Position numbers and translations under genes: made by a program
In this document: one piece after another, positions 51,888 to 60,634 of the stretch
Layout: the number at the start of each line of letters is the position of its first letter
Numbering within the stretch: position 1 is the first letter of the stretch
The notes under the pieces: model-generated
Database searches by the model: none
What the model saw: the letters and a program-made list of their open reading frames with translations, nothing else
What the model was told of the DNA's origin: nothing
NCBI GenBank assembly: GCA_025056255.1
Contig: JANWVT010000011.1
Location: forward strand, 47,482 to 111,481
Source: Bernardetiaceae bacterium
GTDB taxonomy: Bacteria > Bacteroidota > Bacteroidia > Cytophagales > Thermoflexibacteraceae
Reading direction: 5' to 3'
Length of the DNA stretch: 64,000 bases

Positions 51888-54221
51888 ATGAGGCGAGTAT
51901 TTCAAAAATGGGGGACACAAAAAGTTGTTTTACACTACCTGCGGTGGATAGTAGCTACTGGGATATTGTGCTGCATACTATTTGCAGGGCTGCATATGGC
52001 ATTTCCTTTGCCTTGCCAAATTAGCTATTCTCGCCTTATTTTAGCACGCGACGGCACACTATTGCAAGCCTACCTGAGCCCAGACGATAAATGGCGCATG
52101 AAAACCGAACTACATGAAATTACACCTGAACTGCGCCAAGCATTCATTAATAAAGAAGACCGCTTTTTTTATTATCACTTTGGGGTCAATCCGTTAGCAA
52201 TTGTACGGGCATTGGTAAAAAATATTATCCAAGGCAAAACTACCTCAGGTGCTTCTACTATCACCATGCAAGTTGCGCGACTACTTGAACCGAAAAAACG
52301 CAGCTATGCTCATAAGTTAGTAGAAATTTTTCGGGCTTTTCAGTTGGAGTGGACTTATTCTAAAGAAGAGATTTTGCAGCTGTACCTCAACTTAGTGCCA
52401 TACGGAGGCAACATAGAGGGCATAAAAGCTGCTTCGCTGCTTTATTTTGGCAGAATGCCCGACAAGTTGAGTTTGGCACAAGCGGTAACGCTCGCCATCG
52501 TTCCCAACCGCCCTACTTCGTTAGGATTGGGCAAAAACAATCAGCAACTTGTACAAGCCAGAAACCAATGGCTCCGAAAGTTTCAGCAAGCAGGTATTTT
52601 TACTGAGGAGGCAATAGCAGATGCGCTAAGCGAGCCACTTAATGCACAGCGGATACCCCTGCCTTCGTTAGCCCCACACTTGGGCAGGCAACTGCATCGG
52701 GCTACCCCTGCATCGGAAGCAAACATTGTTACCTGCATTCATCCCGATATTCAACTCAAAACAATGCAGATTGCAGCTGCCTACGCTAAAAGCATGGCAA
52801 AAATAAATGTACATAACACAGCTGTATTGGTAGTTGACAATCGCACACATGAAGTATTGGCTTATGTGGGTTCACAAGATTTCAGCGACAACCTTCATGC
52901 AGGGCAAGTGGATGGAGTGCATGCTATTCGCTCGCCGGGTAGTGCCTTAAAGCCTTTGCTCTATGCCTTAGCCTTTGATGCAGGCTTGCTAACGCCCAAA
53001 ACTGTTATTTCTGATGTACCAGTAGATTTTAATGGCTATTCGCCTGAAAATTTTGACCAAAAATTCAATGGCTACGTTAGCGTTACGCAAGCGCTCACCC
53101 ATTCGCTCAACATACCGGCTGTTAAAGTTTTACACGAGTTAGGAGTTAGCCGCATGGTAAAAACCCTTCAATTGGCGCAATTTGCATACATTAGCCGTCA
53201 AGAGAAACAATTGGGGCTTTCATTGGCACTGGGAGGATGCGGGGTGAGCCTTTGGGAAATGACCGGATTGTATGCTGCTTTTGCCAACCAAGGACGGTTT
53301 ACTCCTTTGCGGCTTGTGCTCAGTTCAACAGATACAACTACCCGAGCCATCATTAGCCCTCAGGCAGCTTTTGTTATCAATGAAATTTTGACCCAAGTAA
53401 CTCGTCCAGAGTTGCCTTCCGACTACGAACACAACCCACACATTCCCAAAATTGCATGGAAAACAGGTACCTCCTATGGCAGACGCGACGCATGGAGCAT
53501 TGGCTACAACACGCGATATACCATTGCTGTTTGGACGGGCAACTTCAACAACATTGGCTCTCCCGAATTGACAGGGGCAGCAGTTGCCACTCCGCTCTTG
53601 TTCCGGCTGTTCAATGCCATAGACTACAACCAACCCCTTCAATGGTTCAAACCACCGACTGGCTTGCAAAAGCGCAGTGTTTGTATAGAAACAGGGTTGC
53701 CACCTTCGGAGTTTTGTACGCAACTTGTCTCCGACTGGTATGTACCGGGCGTTTCTCCATCGGTGCGCTGCCAACATCTCAAGCCTGTTTTTGTTTCTAC
53801 CGACGCCAAAGTGAGTTATTGCTCCTATTGCTTGCCTGCTAATGAACAGTTCGGACGCAGGCTATTTCCCAATCATGCTCCTGAAATGGTAGCTTTCCTA
53901 TTTGCCTCGGGCATTCAGTTTGAACAAATTCCGCCGCACTATGCCGCCTGCACCAAAATTATCAACCGACAATCACCTGTTATTGTTTCGCCAGCAGAAG
54001 GACGTACCTACCTTCGTCCCGATGCAGAAGGCGTTGAGTTGCTGCTCGCTTGTCGGGTTGCTAACGATGTGAGCGAGGTGTTTTGGTATATCAACGATAA
54101 GTTTTACAGCTGCGCACGTTCGCAAGACCCAGTATTTTTCAAGCCCTCGCCCGGTAAGCACAAAATTGCCTGTACCGACGACAAAGGCATGACTACTACT
54201 ATTGAAATCCAAGTGAGGTAA
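51888..54221 (+). CDS. pbpC: Penicillin-binding protein 1C (bifunctional transglycosylase/transpeptidase)
   Basis: 777 residues. One N-terminal membrane helix (WIVATGILCCILFAGLHMAF, about 21-40), then GT51 glycosyltransferase (INKEDRFFYYHFGVNP, ASTITMQVARLLEP, FGRMPDKLSLAQA), then the transpeptidase with SPGSALKPL (SxxK), THSLNIP (SxN) and KTGTSYGRRDAW (KTG), and finally a BiPBP_C domain (about 690-777). The glycosyltransferase Glu is intact in NKEDRFF. It is the second gene after the hybrid kinase, 6 nt apart. In proteobacteria pbpC lies beside the alpha-2-macroglobulin yfhM; the A2M gene here is 26 kb away. Confidence 0.95.
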   Translation: MRRVFQKWGTQKVVLHYLRWIVATGILCCILFAGLHMAFPLPCQISYSRLILARDGTLLQAYLSPDDKWRMKTELHEITPELRQAFINKEDRFFYYHFGVNPLAIVRALVKNIIQGKTTSGASTITMQVARLLEPKKRSYAHKLVEIFRAFQLEWTYSKEEILQLYLNLVPYGGNIEGIKAASLLYFGRMPDKLSLAQAVTLAIVPNRPTSLGLGKNNQQLVQARNQWLRKFQQAGIFTEEAIADALSEPLNAQRIPLPSLAPHLGRQLHRATPASEANIVTCIHPDIQLKTMQIAAAYAKSMAKINVHNTAVLVVDNRTHEVLAYVGSQDFSDNLHAGQVDGVHAIRSPGSALKPLLYALAFDAGLLTPKTVISDVPVDFNGYSPENFDQKFNGYVSVTQALTHSLNIPAVKVLHELGVSRMVKTLQLAQFAYISRQEKQLGLSLALGGCGVSLWEMTGLYAAFANQGRFTPLRLVLSSTDTTTRAIISPQAAFVINEILTQVTRPELPSDYEHNPHIPKIAWKTGTSYGRRDAWSIGYNTRYTIAVWTGNFNNIGSPELTGAAVATPLLFRLFNAIDYNQPLQWFKPPTGLQKRSVCIETGLPPSEFCTQLVSDWYVPGVSPSVRCQHLKPVFVSTDAKVSYCSYCLPANEQFGRRLFPNHAPEMVAFLFASGIQFEQIPPHYAACTKIINRQSPVIVSPAEGRTYLRPDAEGVELLLACRVANDVSEVFWYINDKFYSCARSQDPVFFKPSPGKHKIACTDDKGMTTTIEIQVR

Positions 54222-54414
54222 TGCCAAACAGATATGGGCTGTAAACTTTACTTTTCCGTTAACAGCACATTCGGATTACAGTTAGGCATCACTTTGAAAA
54301 GTGCAAAATAAAGATGTACTTCTCCCAACTTATCCTTCGTTTTCGTGTTTCCTCAGGTGCAAGTGGCTGTTTATTATGACTTGCCTAAACATTGCCACTC
54401 TTGAAATAAAATAA

Positions 54415-54452
54415 AATCAACCCGATAGGATTGAACACCCATCGGGTTGATT
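54415..54452. terminator. Bidirectional terminator between pbpC and the T9SS-secreted protein
   Basis: AATCAACCCGAT pairs perfectly with ATCGGGTTGATT, a 12-bp stem with a 14-nt loop, between convergent genes. The surrounding 270 bp contain no gene. Confidence 0.75.
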
Positions 54453-54491
54453 AGTCATCTAATCTTGTTGGCTCAGGCGCTCAACCAACCT

Positions 54492-57400
54492 TTACTGCAC
54501 GACCAATCGCACGGTTTGTACCTCCCCTAAGCGATTCGTAACTTGCACTAAGTAAATGCCCGCACTCATTTGCACCGGAACGTAAGCATCTGGGCTGTCG
54601 GCAATGGCTTGCACACTTCCTTGGTAAACTAATTGTCCTAACAAGTTGTGCACAGCAATTTGGCTAATAGCTTCAACCGATGCCCCTACAAAAAAGCCCT
54701 TGCCAGCCGTCAGCGGATTGGGATAAACCCTTAGTGTTTGCGACAAGTCATCGAACACAACCGCCACAATGCGCGAGTACTCAAAAGTACCATCTTTATC
54801 TATCATTTTAAGGCGATAGTAATTGATGCGTCGCGGTTCGGTATCGGTAAGTACGTAGTTGCCACCGTGCACGCCCTGCCCCAGTACTTGTGCAATCACA
54901 GCAAAATTGCTTCCATCTTGACTTTTCTCCACTTCAAAGTGGCTAAATCGGACTTCGCTTACAGTTTGCCATTTGAGCAACACTTCGCCATAGCGCTTCT
55001 CGGCTGTGAAACTAATCAGTTCTACTGGTAACAAGGCATTATTAGGCGACTGACCAATGCCGAAGTCGGAGAAACCAGACATACCGCCACGTGCCGTATT
55101 GTTCGGGTTATCGCTTATGCAGAATCCCGTTCCTGCTTGCCAAGGGCTGCTACCATTGGCACGGCGAACGATAGTAGTGCTGATGGTATTGCCTCCGCTG
55201 CAAATTTGTCCAAAGTTGGTGTAATGGCGGTTGTACAGCGTCATGTTGTAATTGCCGGAAGTAGTAATTTGCGTGCCAGATGAGTTGTAGGCATTGATAG
55301 TCCAAAAGCCATGATTGAGCATCTGACAATTATAATTGGCACTACAAATCAGTGGCAATCCGCTCAAAGTAGGAGGCGCTCCGCTAAACTGATTGAAGAA
55401 AGCCAATAGATTGTCTACCCCTGATGCAGTAGTGAAATTGACATTTGCCAGTTGGTATTGTTTTTCGACGCTGCAGGTAGCATTCCGGTGATTGATAACA
55501 TTGCCTGAACCTTCTTCAAAGTCGTAGTAGGCAATTAAGCCTGCAGGTGGATTGCATCGGTCTATTTTCTGATTGCGCCACGTGTCTATTTGCGATTGTG
55601 TGCGTGCCACATTCCAAATGCGCACTTCGTCAATTTGACCATTCATATAGCTGTTCAACCAGCGCGCCAAATAGTTTTGTGTCGTAACTTGCGTATTAAG
55701 GTTTCTATCCCCATCTATAACTAACGTTCCATTGATGTAAAAGCGTGCTTTTGTACCGTCGTAGGTTAAGGCATAATGTGCCCATGTATCATTAAGAGCA
55801 AAAGCCACATTGTTAGCATCAATATCACTACCCCAAAATTGCAGGCGGAAATTGAAGACAGTATTAGAACCGTTGTTAACGCGCAAGGAAAAATCGCGCA
55901 AGTTAGTGCCTGTAGTGCCCAGCGAAAACAATCCTCTATCGCCATCAAAAGCCCTGAGGCGCGCCCACATTTCAACGGTGCGCGGTGCGTTTCCTGCAAT
56001 AGCCACAGTAGCAGGAAGCTGTACAAACTGGTTGTGTGCAGGGTTAAAGTCGAGTACGGTAGTTGTACCAATACCGGTGCTGTAATTGGCGGTTTGCCAA
56101 GTAGGTAAGTTGCCGCTATTGCCTTGCAAAGTACCTTGCTTAGTATTGTCAATAGTAGTAACAGTATTATTTTTCACAATGCCTACCGGAAAGTCATAGC
56201 TGCCCAGCGAATTGACATATCGGCGCAAACGACCCGCAACAAAACGCTTGGCAGCCTCGTTGTGTCCTTGTACAGCATTAGGCGCTCGATTTTTAATGAC
56301 TAATTCGCGCAATCCTTGTGTGCGCACATGCCCATTTTGAAAAGTGAAAGTAGAACCACTTTGCACTACTAAGTTACCACGATTGGCTCCGTCCAATATA
56401 TTTAAGTAAGCATCTGTATCGAACGATGCAGTAGTCGTTGTATTATTCAATACTACATTGGGGAATTCTCCGGACGCCGTATTGGCGAAAAATTCATAGT
56501 TTTGCGGCACTGTACCAATAAAACGTACTGTAGAAGATGCATTGGCAATCAGTTCCCCTTCATGGCGAAAATGGCGACACACATTAAAGGTGCTGTTAGC
56601 AGCCATGTTGAGCTGGCCTGTTTCCATCAAAGTAATGTCTCGGCAAGAGAATGTGGCGTTAGCTGGTATAGTAGGCCAATGAGAACCTACTCGCTGACTA
56701 AGTTTGGGAATAATGATGTCGTAATTGCAATTAGGAACACCAGAAAGACCGCAAGGAATACTCCAATTGTCTGGGTCGTTAATGTTCGTATCTTTACTTC
56801 CTTCCCATACATATTCAAACGTACCAATACAGATAGTATCGCGCAGCACGCAGTCGTTTCCTTCTACCTCTACCCAATAGTTGCCTCTGGCAAAAACAGA
56901 GAGAGTGAGGGTTTGATTGGTTCCTATTACAGTTAAGCTAGGCATTTTGTACCATTTGTAGGTAATGCCGTTAGGTCCGGCATCGAGAGTAATGGTTGTG
57001 CCAAAAGCTACGTTAATATCAGCACCCAAGTTAACAGAGTTGAAGCTTGAAAAGTAGCCATACCGAGCCCCACTAAAAGCTCCACCGTTGATAATACCTA
57101 CATGGAAAAGCCCCTGAGAGTTAGAAATAGTACCAGTAGCGCCCACGCCTAAACTCGAAGTCGGTATATTTATATAACGAGCAGCCACCCATCCGGACAT
57201 ATTAGGTACACTTTGAAAATCGCTAGGGTTGATTGTTAAAAAGTTAGATGAAAAACTACTCGTGTGGGCAGGCTTTGCTAAGATGAATACGCCGAAAAAT
57301 TCACTGGTAGAGCGGGTAAAACGCACATTGCGCGAACCTGTACAAGCCAACGGCGGTACAATAGCACCACCGGTTTCACAACCAAAACCACTAAAATGAA

Positions 57401-58433
57401 ACACATAAATCGGTTTATTAGAGCTAATAGAGGTGCGCAATTGTGAGTCGTTTAGTGTAATAATGGAAAAATTGCCAGCAGCAGCGAGATTGACGGTTGT
57501 CGAAGTTAGGTCCCCTGTGCGCTCATACGTAACTGTTGTACCTGCCTGAGTTGCCATAATAACCACGCGCTCTGGATTGGCAGGGGTATAATTGTTGCTA
57601 TTGTCAAAGCCTAAAAAGCCACGAACCACTACGTAGGCTGTGCCTAATATATTCACTGGTACAATTTGGTCGCCTGCTAAATCATAGCATCCACCAGCAG
57701 AAGTGTTAATAGAGTCATGAAATAAGGTAACGGCAATTGGTTTGGTAGCAGTGATATATGTTCCGGCAGGCATATTCGGACCGGTTACTCCTGCTACTGT
57801 GCCGGCATAGCTCTGTCCCTTGTTCAGGGTTACAGTATAAGGAACACCAGCGGTGCGTCCGCCTTCCAAGTTTTGTGTAGGGGTAATTGTAACAGTTGTG
57901 TTATCCTCAGTGGCTACTACCACAAATCCTGAACGACCAGCAATTGTCAAAGGCTGATGATTCCAAACATTTTGCAAAGGCAAGTAGAATTGCGTACCCA
58001 ATGCATTGCGACCTTTTAAGGCAAAAATATCAGGGTTATTCGAGTGATTTACTTCATAATAAGCTGCAATATCTGCTGTGGACTGTATCAATATACCTGT
58101 ATTACGAGGCGTAGGCGTAGCCCCCCCATTGTCAAACGGCGTTTCTACTTGTGCAAGTTGGGTGGTAAGGTCTTGGCTAACTGTAGTATTAGCTGGAACG
58201 TTCAATACAATTGGCGTGAATGAAAGATTGCTTGGCATACTAATAGTAACAGTTGCCGGGTTGGCAAATGCGGTTACCCGAATAAAGATAGGGTCATGAC
58301 CATGGGAAGATGTAATGTCTGGGGCGGCAAACCAGAAAGTACGGTCTATCTGAGCAAATGAAGCTATGCTACATAAAAATGCCCCTGCAAAACCCAAAAT
58401 AGCAAACAACCATTTATGTAAAAAATTATTCAT
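54492..58433 (-). CDS. Type IX-secreted protein with IgGFc-binding-like and LamG domains
   Basis: 1313 residues. Signal peptide (about 1-27, ending IASFAQ). The N-terminal about 450 residues resemble the IgGFc-binding domain (DRTFWFAAPDI, NTGILIQSTADIAAYYEVNH, PAGTYITATKPIAVTLFHDS), which is widespread in Bacteroidota surface proteins. A LamG/concanavalin-like domain (about 794-952) contains WAHYALTYDGTKARFYINGTLV. The last about 80 residues are a type A T9SS sorting domain: LRVYPNPLTAGKGF, then LLGQLVYQGSV, then MSAGIYLVQVTNRLG. It should be secreted and attached to the cell surface or released, with adhesive or glycan-binding potential. Actual ligand unknown. Confidence 0.92.
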   Translation of the reverse strand: MNNFLHKWLFAILGFAGAFLCSIASFAQIDRTFWFAAPDITSSHGHDPIFIRVTAFANPATVTISMPSNLSFTPIVLNVPANTTVSQDLTTQLAQVETPFDNGGATPTPRNTGILIQSTADIAAYYEVNHSNNPDIFALKGRNALGTQFYLPLQNVWNHQPLTIAGRSGFVVVATEDNTTVTITPTQNLEGGRTAGVPYTVTLNKGQSYAGTVAGVTGPNMPAGTYITATKPIAVTLFHDSINTSAGGCYDLAGDQIVPVNILGTAYVVVRGFLGFDNSNNYTPANPERVVIMATQAGTTVTYERTGDLTSTTVNLAAAGNFSIITLNDSQLRTSISSNKPIYVFHFSGFGCETGGAIVPPLACTGSRNVRFTRSTSEFFGVFILAKPAHTSSFSSNFLTINPSDFQSVPNMSGWVAARYINIPTSSLGVGATGTISNSQGLFHVGIINGGAFSGARYGYFSSFNSVNLGADINVAFGTTITLDAGPNGITYKWYKMPSLTVIGTNQTLTLSVFARGNYWVEVEGNDCVLRDTICIGTFEYVWEGSKDTNINDPDNWSIPCGLSGVPNCNYDIIIPKLSQRVGSHWPTIPANATFSCRDITLMETGQLNMAANSTFNVCRHFRHEGELIANASSTVRFIGTVPQNYEFFANTASGEFPNVVLNNTTTTASFDTDAYLNILDGANRGNLVVQSGSTFTFQNGHVRTQGLRELVIKNRAPNAVQGHNEAAKRFVAGRLRRYVNSLGSYDFPVGIVKNNTVTTIDNTKQGTLQGNSGNLPTWQTANYSTGIGTTTVLDFNPAHNQFVQLPATVAIAGNAPRTVEMWARLRAFDGDRGLFSLGTTGTNLRDFSLRVNNGSNTVFNFRLQFWGSDIDANNVAFALNDTWAHYALTYDGTKARFYINGTLVIDGDRNLNTQVTTQNYLARWLNSYMNGQIDEVRIWNVARTQSQIDTWRNQKIDRCNPPAGLIAYYDFEEGSGNVINHRNATCSVEKQYQLANVNFTTASGVDNLLAFFNQFSGAPPTLSGLPLICSANYNCQMLNHGFWTINAYNSSGTQITTSGNYNMTLYNRHYTNFGQICSGGNTISTTIVRRANGSSPWQAGTGFCISDNPNNTARGGMSGFSDFGIGQSPNNALLPVELISFTAEKRYGEVLLKWQTVSEVRFSHFEVEKSQDGSNFAVIAQVLGQGVHGGNYVLTDTEPRRINYYRLKMIDKDGTFEYSRIVAVVFDDLSQTLRVYPNPLTAGKGFFVGASVEAISQIAVHNLLGQLVYQGSVQAIADSPDAYVPVQMSAGIYLVQVTNRLGEVQTVRLVVQ

Positions 58434-58692
58434 AGATCTTGATTATCTGATTTCACCTGATGTTTACATGTAAAGATACGAAAACAAAGAATAAAATGTT
58501 AACAGGAGTCAATTTTTACACTTCGCTACATGTAACTTCATCATCATCTTGAAGCAATTTCAACGCCCTCTTAAAAAAATCATTCACTTACAAAATCTTC
58601 TTTTTAGAATAAATTATTGCACTTTTTTTATATTAAAAGTACATTTCGGCTTTTTTTAATTAAAACAGCTTGTGTTTTCTTTAAAGAAAAAA
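58434..58692. other. AT-rich intergenic stretch, no gene
   Basis: Very AT-rich sequence upstream of the T9SS protein gene. A minus-strand TATCTTTA (58471-58478) differs from the -7 consensus only in the last base and may be its promoter, about 40 nt before the ATG at 58433. I see nothing else. Confidence 0.4.
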
Positions 58693-58742
58693 AATAATAC
58701 TCCAAAAAAACTTACAAGTGAAAGCTTTTTCGGAGTATTATT
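58693..58742 (-). terminator. Long stem-loop terminator after the Ser-rich lipoprotein gene
   Basis: AATAATACTCC pairs with GGAGTATTATT over 11 bp and the stem continues imperfectly as AAAAAAACTT against AAGCTTTTT. On the minus strand a T-run follows, 18 nt after the stop at 58760. Confidence 0.75.
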
Positions 58743-58759
58743 ATAAAAGTAGACAGCCC

Positions 58760-59554
58760 CTACCTTCTTCGCCTTCCACCAAATGAGCGCGAACTTCCTG
58801 AGGATGAGCTACTAGGTTTACGGCTGCTGCCAAAAATAGAACCTGATGAAGAAGACGAACGCGGCGAGGAACTGCTGCGAGTTACTCTGCTATTTACCTT
58901 CTCTTTGAAAGAATTAGCGCTTCCCATGCGGTTGTAGAAATCTGGATTGGCACGTTGCCCATGCGGCGAGTACGTACCATATGCTGGGCGCCCGTCGGGT
59001 AGTGTGCCGTAGTAGGGGCGGCGCCCCCAGTAATTGTCGCGGTAGTCGTAGTAGCTGTTGCGGTTAATCATGCTGCCCACTAAGCCCAGCATGTTGCTTA
59101 TCATGGCATATTTGCCGTAGAATTCCCAAAAAGAAGACCCATCGGGATTGGTTCGCCACTGACCATATTGCGGATTACCTACGAAGTTAGAATAGCCCGG
59201 CGGGGCAACTACTTTGCTCAATTTGCCATCGGTTTTGCTGGCAATTTCCATGCCCATGTTGTTTTGATGCTCGAAGAAGAATTGTTCATCCACTTCCATC
59301 CAGTCGGTAATGCGTTCTTGCGGAACACTGTCTTTCATAGTAATGATTTTGTAGCGATGTTTATACACATCCCTACCGATATTATCTTCCATATCCATGT
59401 CATACAGGATAATGGTAAAGTTTTTTTCTGCATCCAAATCGCGGATGAGATTATCTAAAGGGGACTTTACGAACTTGCGTTCGCTACCGCCTCCGCACGA
59501 AGCCAGCCAAAGCAAGGCAAGGGGAAGCATCAATAAGCATTTTTTCATTTGCAT
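58760..59554 (-). CDS. Lipoprotein with Ser/Arg/Gly-rich C-terminal tail
   Basis: 264 residues. Lipobox LLWLASC places the acylated Cys at about 20 (ATG at 59548 gives the same signal with two fewer residues). The mature N-terminal half (about 21-150) is a soluble domain, NFTIILYDMDMEDNIGRDVYKHRYKIIT and WMEVDEQFFFEHQNNMGMEIASK, and the middle is Tyr/Gly/Pro-rich (YYDYRDNYWGRRPYYGTLP). The tail (about 220-264) is almost all Ser, Gly, Arg and Pro, ending GGRRRR. The organisation recalls the DUF4247 lipoproteins, but I cannot confirm it. The DUF4178 gene lies 72 nt upstream on the same strand, so they are probably an operon. Confidence 0.72.
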   Translation of the reverse strand: MQMKKCLLMLPLALLWLASCGGGSERKFVKSPLDNLIRDLDAEKNFTIILYDMDMEDNIGRDVYKHRYKIITMKDSVPQERITDWMEVDEQFFFEHQNNMGMEIASKTDGKLSKVVAPPGYSNFVGNPQYGQWRTNPDGSSFWEFYGKYAMISNMLGLVGSMINRNSYYDYRDNYWGRRPYYGTLPDGRPAYGTYSPHGQRANPDFYNRMGSANSFKEKVNSRVTRSSSSPRSSSSSGSIFGSSRKPSSSSSGSSRSFGGRRRR

Positions 59555-59626
59555 TTTAGTTAAGGTTTAAAGCCTGTGTTGGCATGTGCAGATATGCTAA
59601 AAAAACATTTGTAAGCGGGTGAAGGT

Positions 59627-60166
59627 TCAGCGCGGCAAAATGTTGGTAATAACCGAAGATGGCTCTACAATTCCTACCGAAAGTTCAAAATCTTGCTCAT
59701 CCCACTGGTGAATCACTAACATGCGCTTGCCCGAGTCGTCTAAGTAATCCCATTGGATTACCTCTACGGAGTCTTCGTCTTGAGTGCTGCGGAAAAAGCC
59801 CGGATTTTCGCGCTCTAAGAAAAACTCTACTCCATCAAAGTAAATTGAAGAAGGCGCCTGCTGATGGGTTTTAAAATATTGCGCTGCTTCGCCTAAGCGA
59901 CCGAAGGGCAATTTTTTTGTAAAGATACAATACACTTGATCATCTTCTTCTATGCGTAGGTAAAGTGTTTCCTCGCCACTGGTGATTTTGTATTCATAAG
60001 TAAAAAAATTATCTCCCCAGTCGTATTCAAATTCATCTATTACTTCCCATGTTTTCAAGTCATAGTCGAAAACAAACCCTATGCGAAGGTCTGTTACCTT
60101 CATATTGGTGGGGTCGTAATGTCGTTTTGGCAAATTAGTGTCTTTCTTTTTAAACAAGTTGAACAT
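59627..60166 (-). CDS. DUF4178-family protein
   Basis: 179 residues, cytosolic and beta-rich. Segments MKVTDLRIGFVFDYDLKTWEVIDEFEYDWG and FFTYEYKITSGEETLYLRIEEDD, and later DEDSVEVIQWDYLDDSGKRML, match my recollection of DUF4178, a domain usually found near membrane proteins and lipoproteins of unknown role. The Ser-rich lipoprotein follows 72 nt downstream. The upstream 69 bp are shared with the divergent BamE-like gene. Function unknown. Confidence 0.75.
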   Translation of the reverse strand: MFNLFKKKDTNLPKRHYDPTNMKVTDLRIGFVFDYDLKTWEVIDEFEYDWGDNFFTYEYKITSGEETLYLRIEEDDQVYCIFTKKLPFGRLGEAAQYFKTHQQAPSSIYFDGVEFFLERENPGFFRSTQDEDSVEVIQWDYLDDSGKRMLVIHQWDEQDFELSVGIVEPSSVITNILPR

Positions 60167-60202
60167 AGTAGTTAGCAGTTTAAGATTCTCTTATGAAAAC
60201 GG

Positions 60203-60210
60203 TACTTTTG
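60203..60210 (+). promoter_or_regulatory. -7 promoter element (TACTTTTG) of the 60.2-63.2 kb operon
   Basis: TACTTTTG matches TAnnTTTG, 25 nt before the ATG at 60236 in the divergent gap with the DUF4178 gene. No good -33 TTG is seen. Confidence 0.5.
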
Positions 60211-60235
60211 CTGCTAAGTTACAATCATTCAGCTC

Positions 60236-60625
60236 ATGAAGGGAATATTGTGTCTGTCTCTCATATGTTTTGTAGCAATAAGCTGCCGACAAAGCGATGA
60301 GTTGAAAGGTTTTGACCGCCGCCTTTGGCAAAGCGACCCTTTGGGCTGTCAAAGCAAACGCGTTGCACAAACCGAAAGTTTTTTGCAAGTGGTAAAGCCC
60401 TATTTGTTGCAAAACTCACTTGGCGAAATGCAAGTACGTGCACTTTTAGGAAAAGCTGATGCTATTGAAATTGCCGAGCGAGGCATGAAATTTTACAGGT
60501 ATTACCTCACTCGAGGGCGGCAATGCTTAGGTGATACCAGTGGCATAGCAGGGCAATACATCCAAATTCGTTTCAATGCACTCAATCAGGTCAACGAAGT
60601 AGCGCTTATTATTTCTAACCTTTGA
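60236..60625 (+). CDS. Small lipoprotein, SmpA/BamE-like
   Basis: 129 residues. Lipobox FVAISC gives the acylated Cys at about 17. The mature domain has SLGEMQVRALLGKADA and YIQIRFNALNQVNEVAL, a helix-then-strand pattern like SmpA/OmlA/BamE, which help assemble outer-membrane proteins; similarity is weak and the fold is inferred. It is the first of four closely spaced plus-strand genes (9 nt to the methyltransferase). Confidence 0.6.
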   Translation: MKGILCLSLICFVAISCRQSDELKGFDRRLWQSDPLGCQSKRVAQTESFLQVVKPYLLQNSLGEMQVRALLGKADAIEIAERGMKFYRYYLTRGRQCLGDTSGIAGQYIQIRFNALNQVNEVALIISNL

Positions 60626-60634
60626 CATTTCCAC

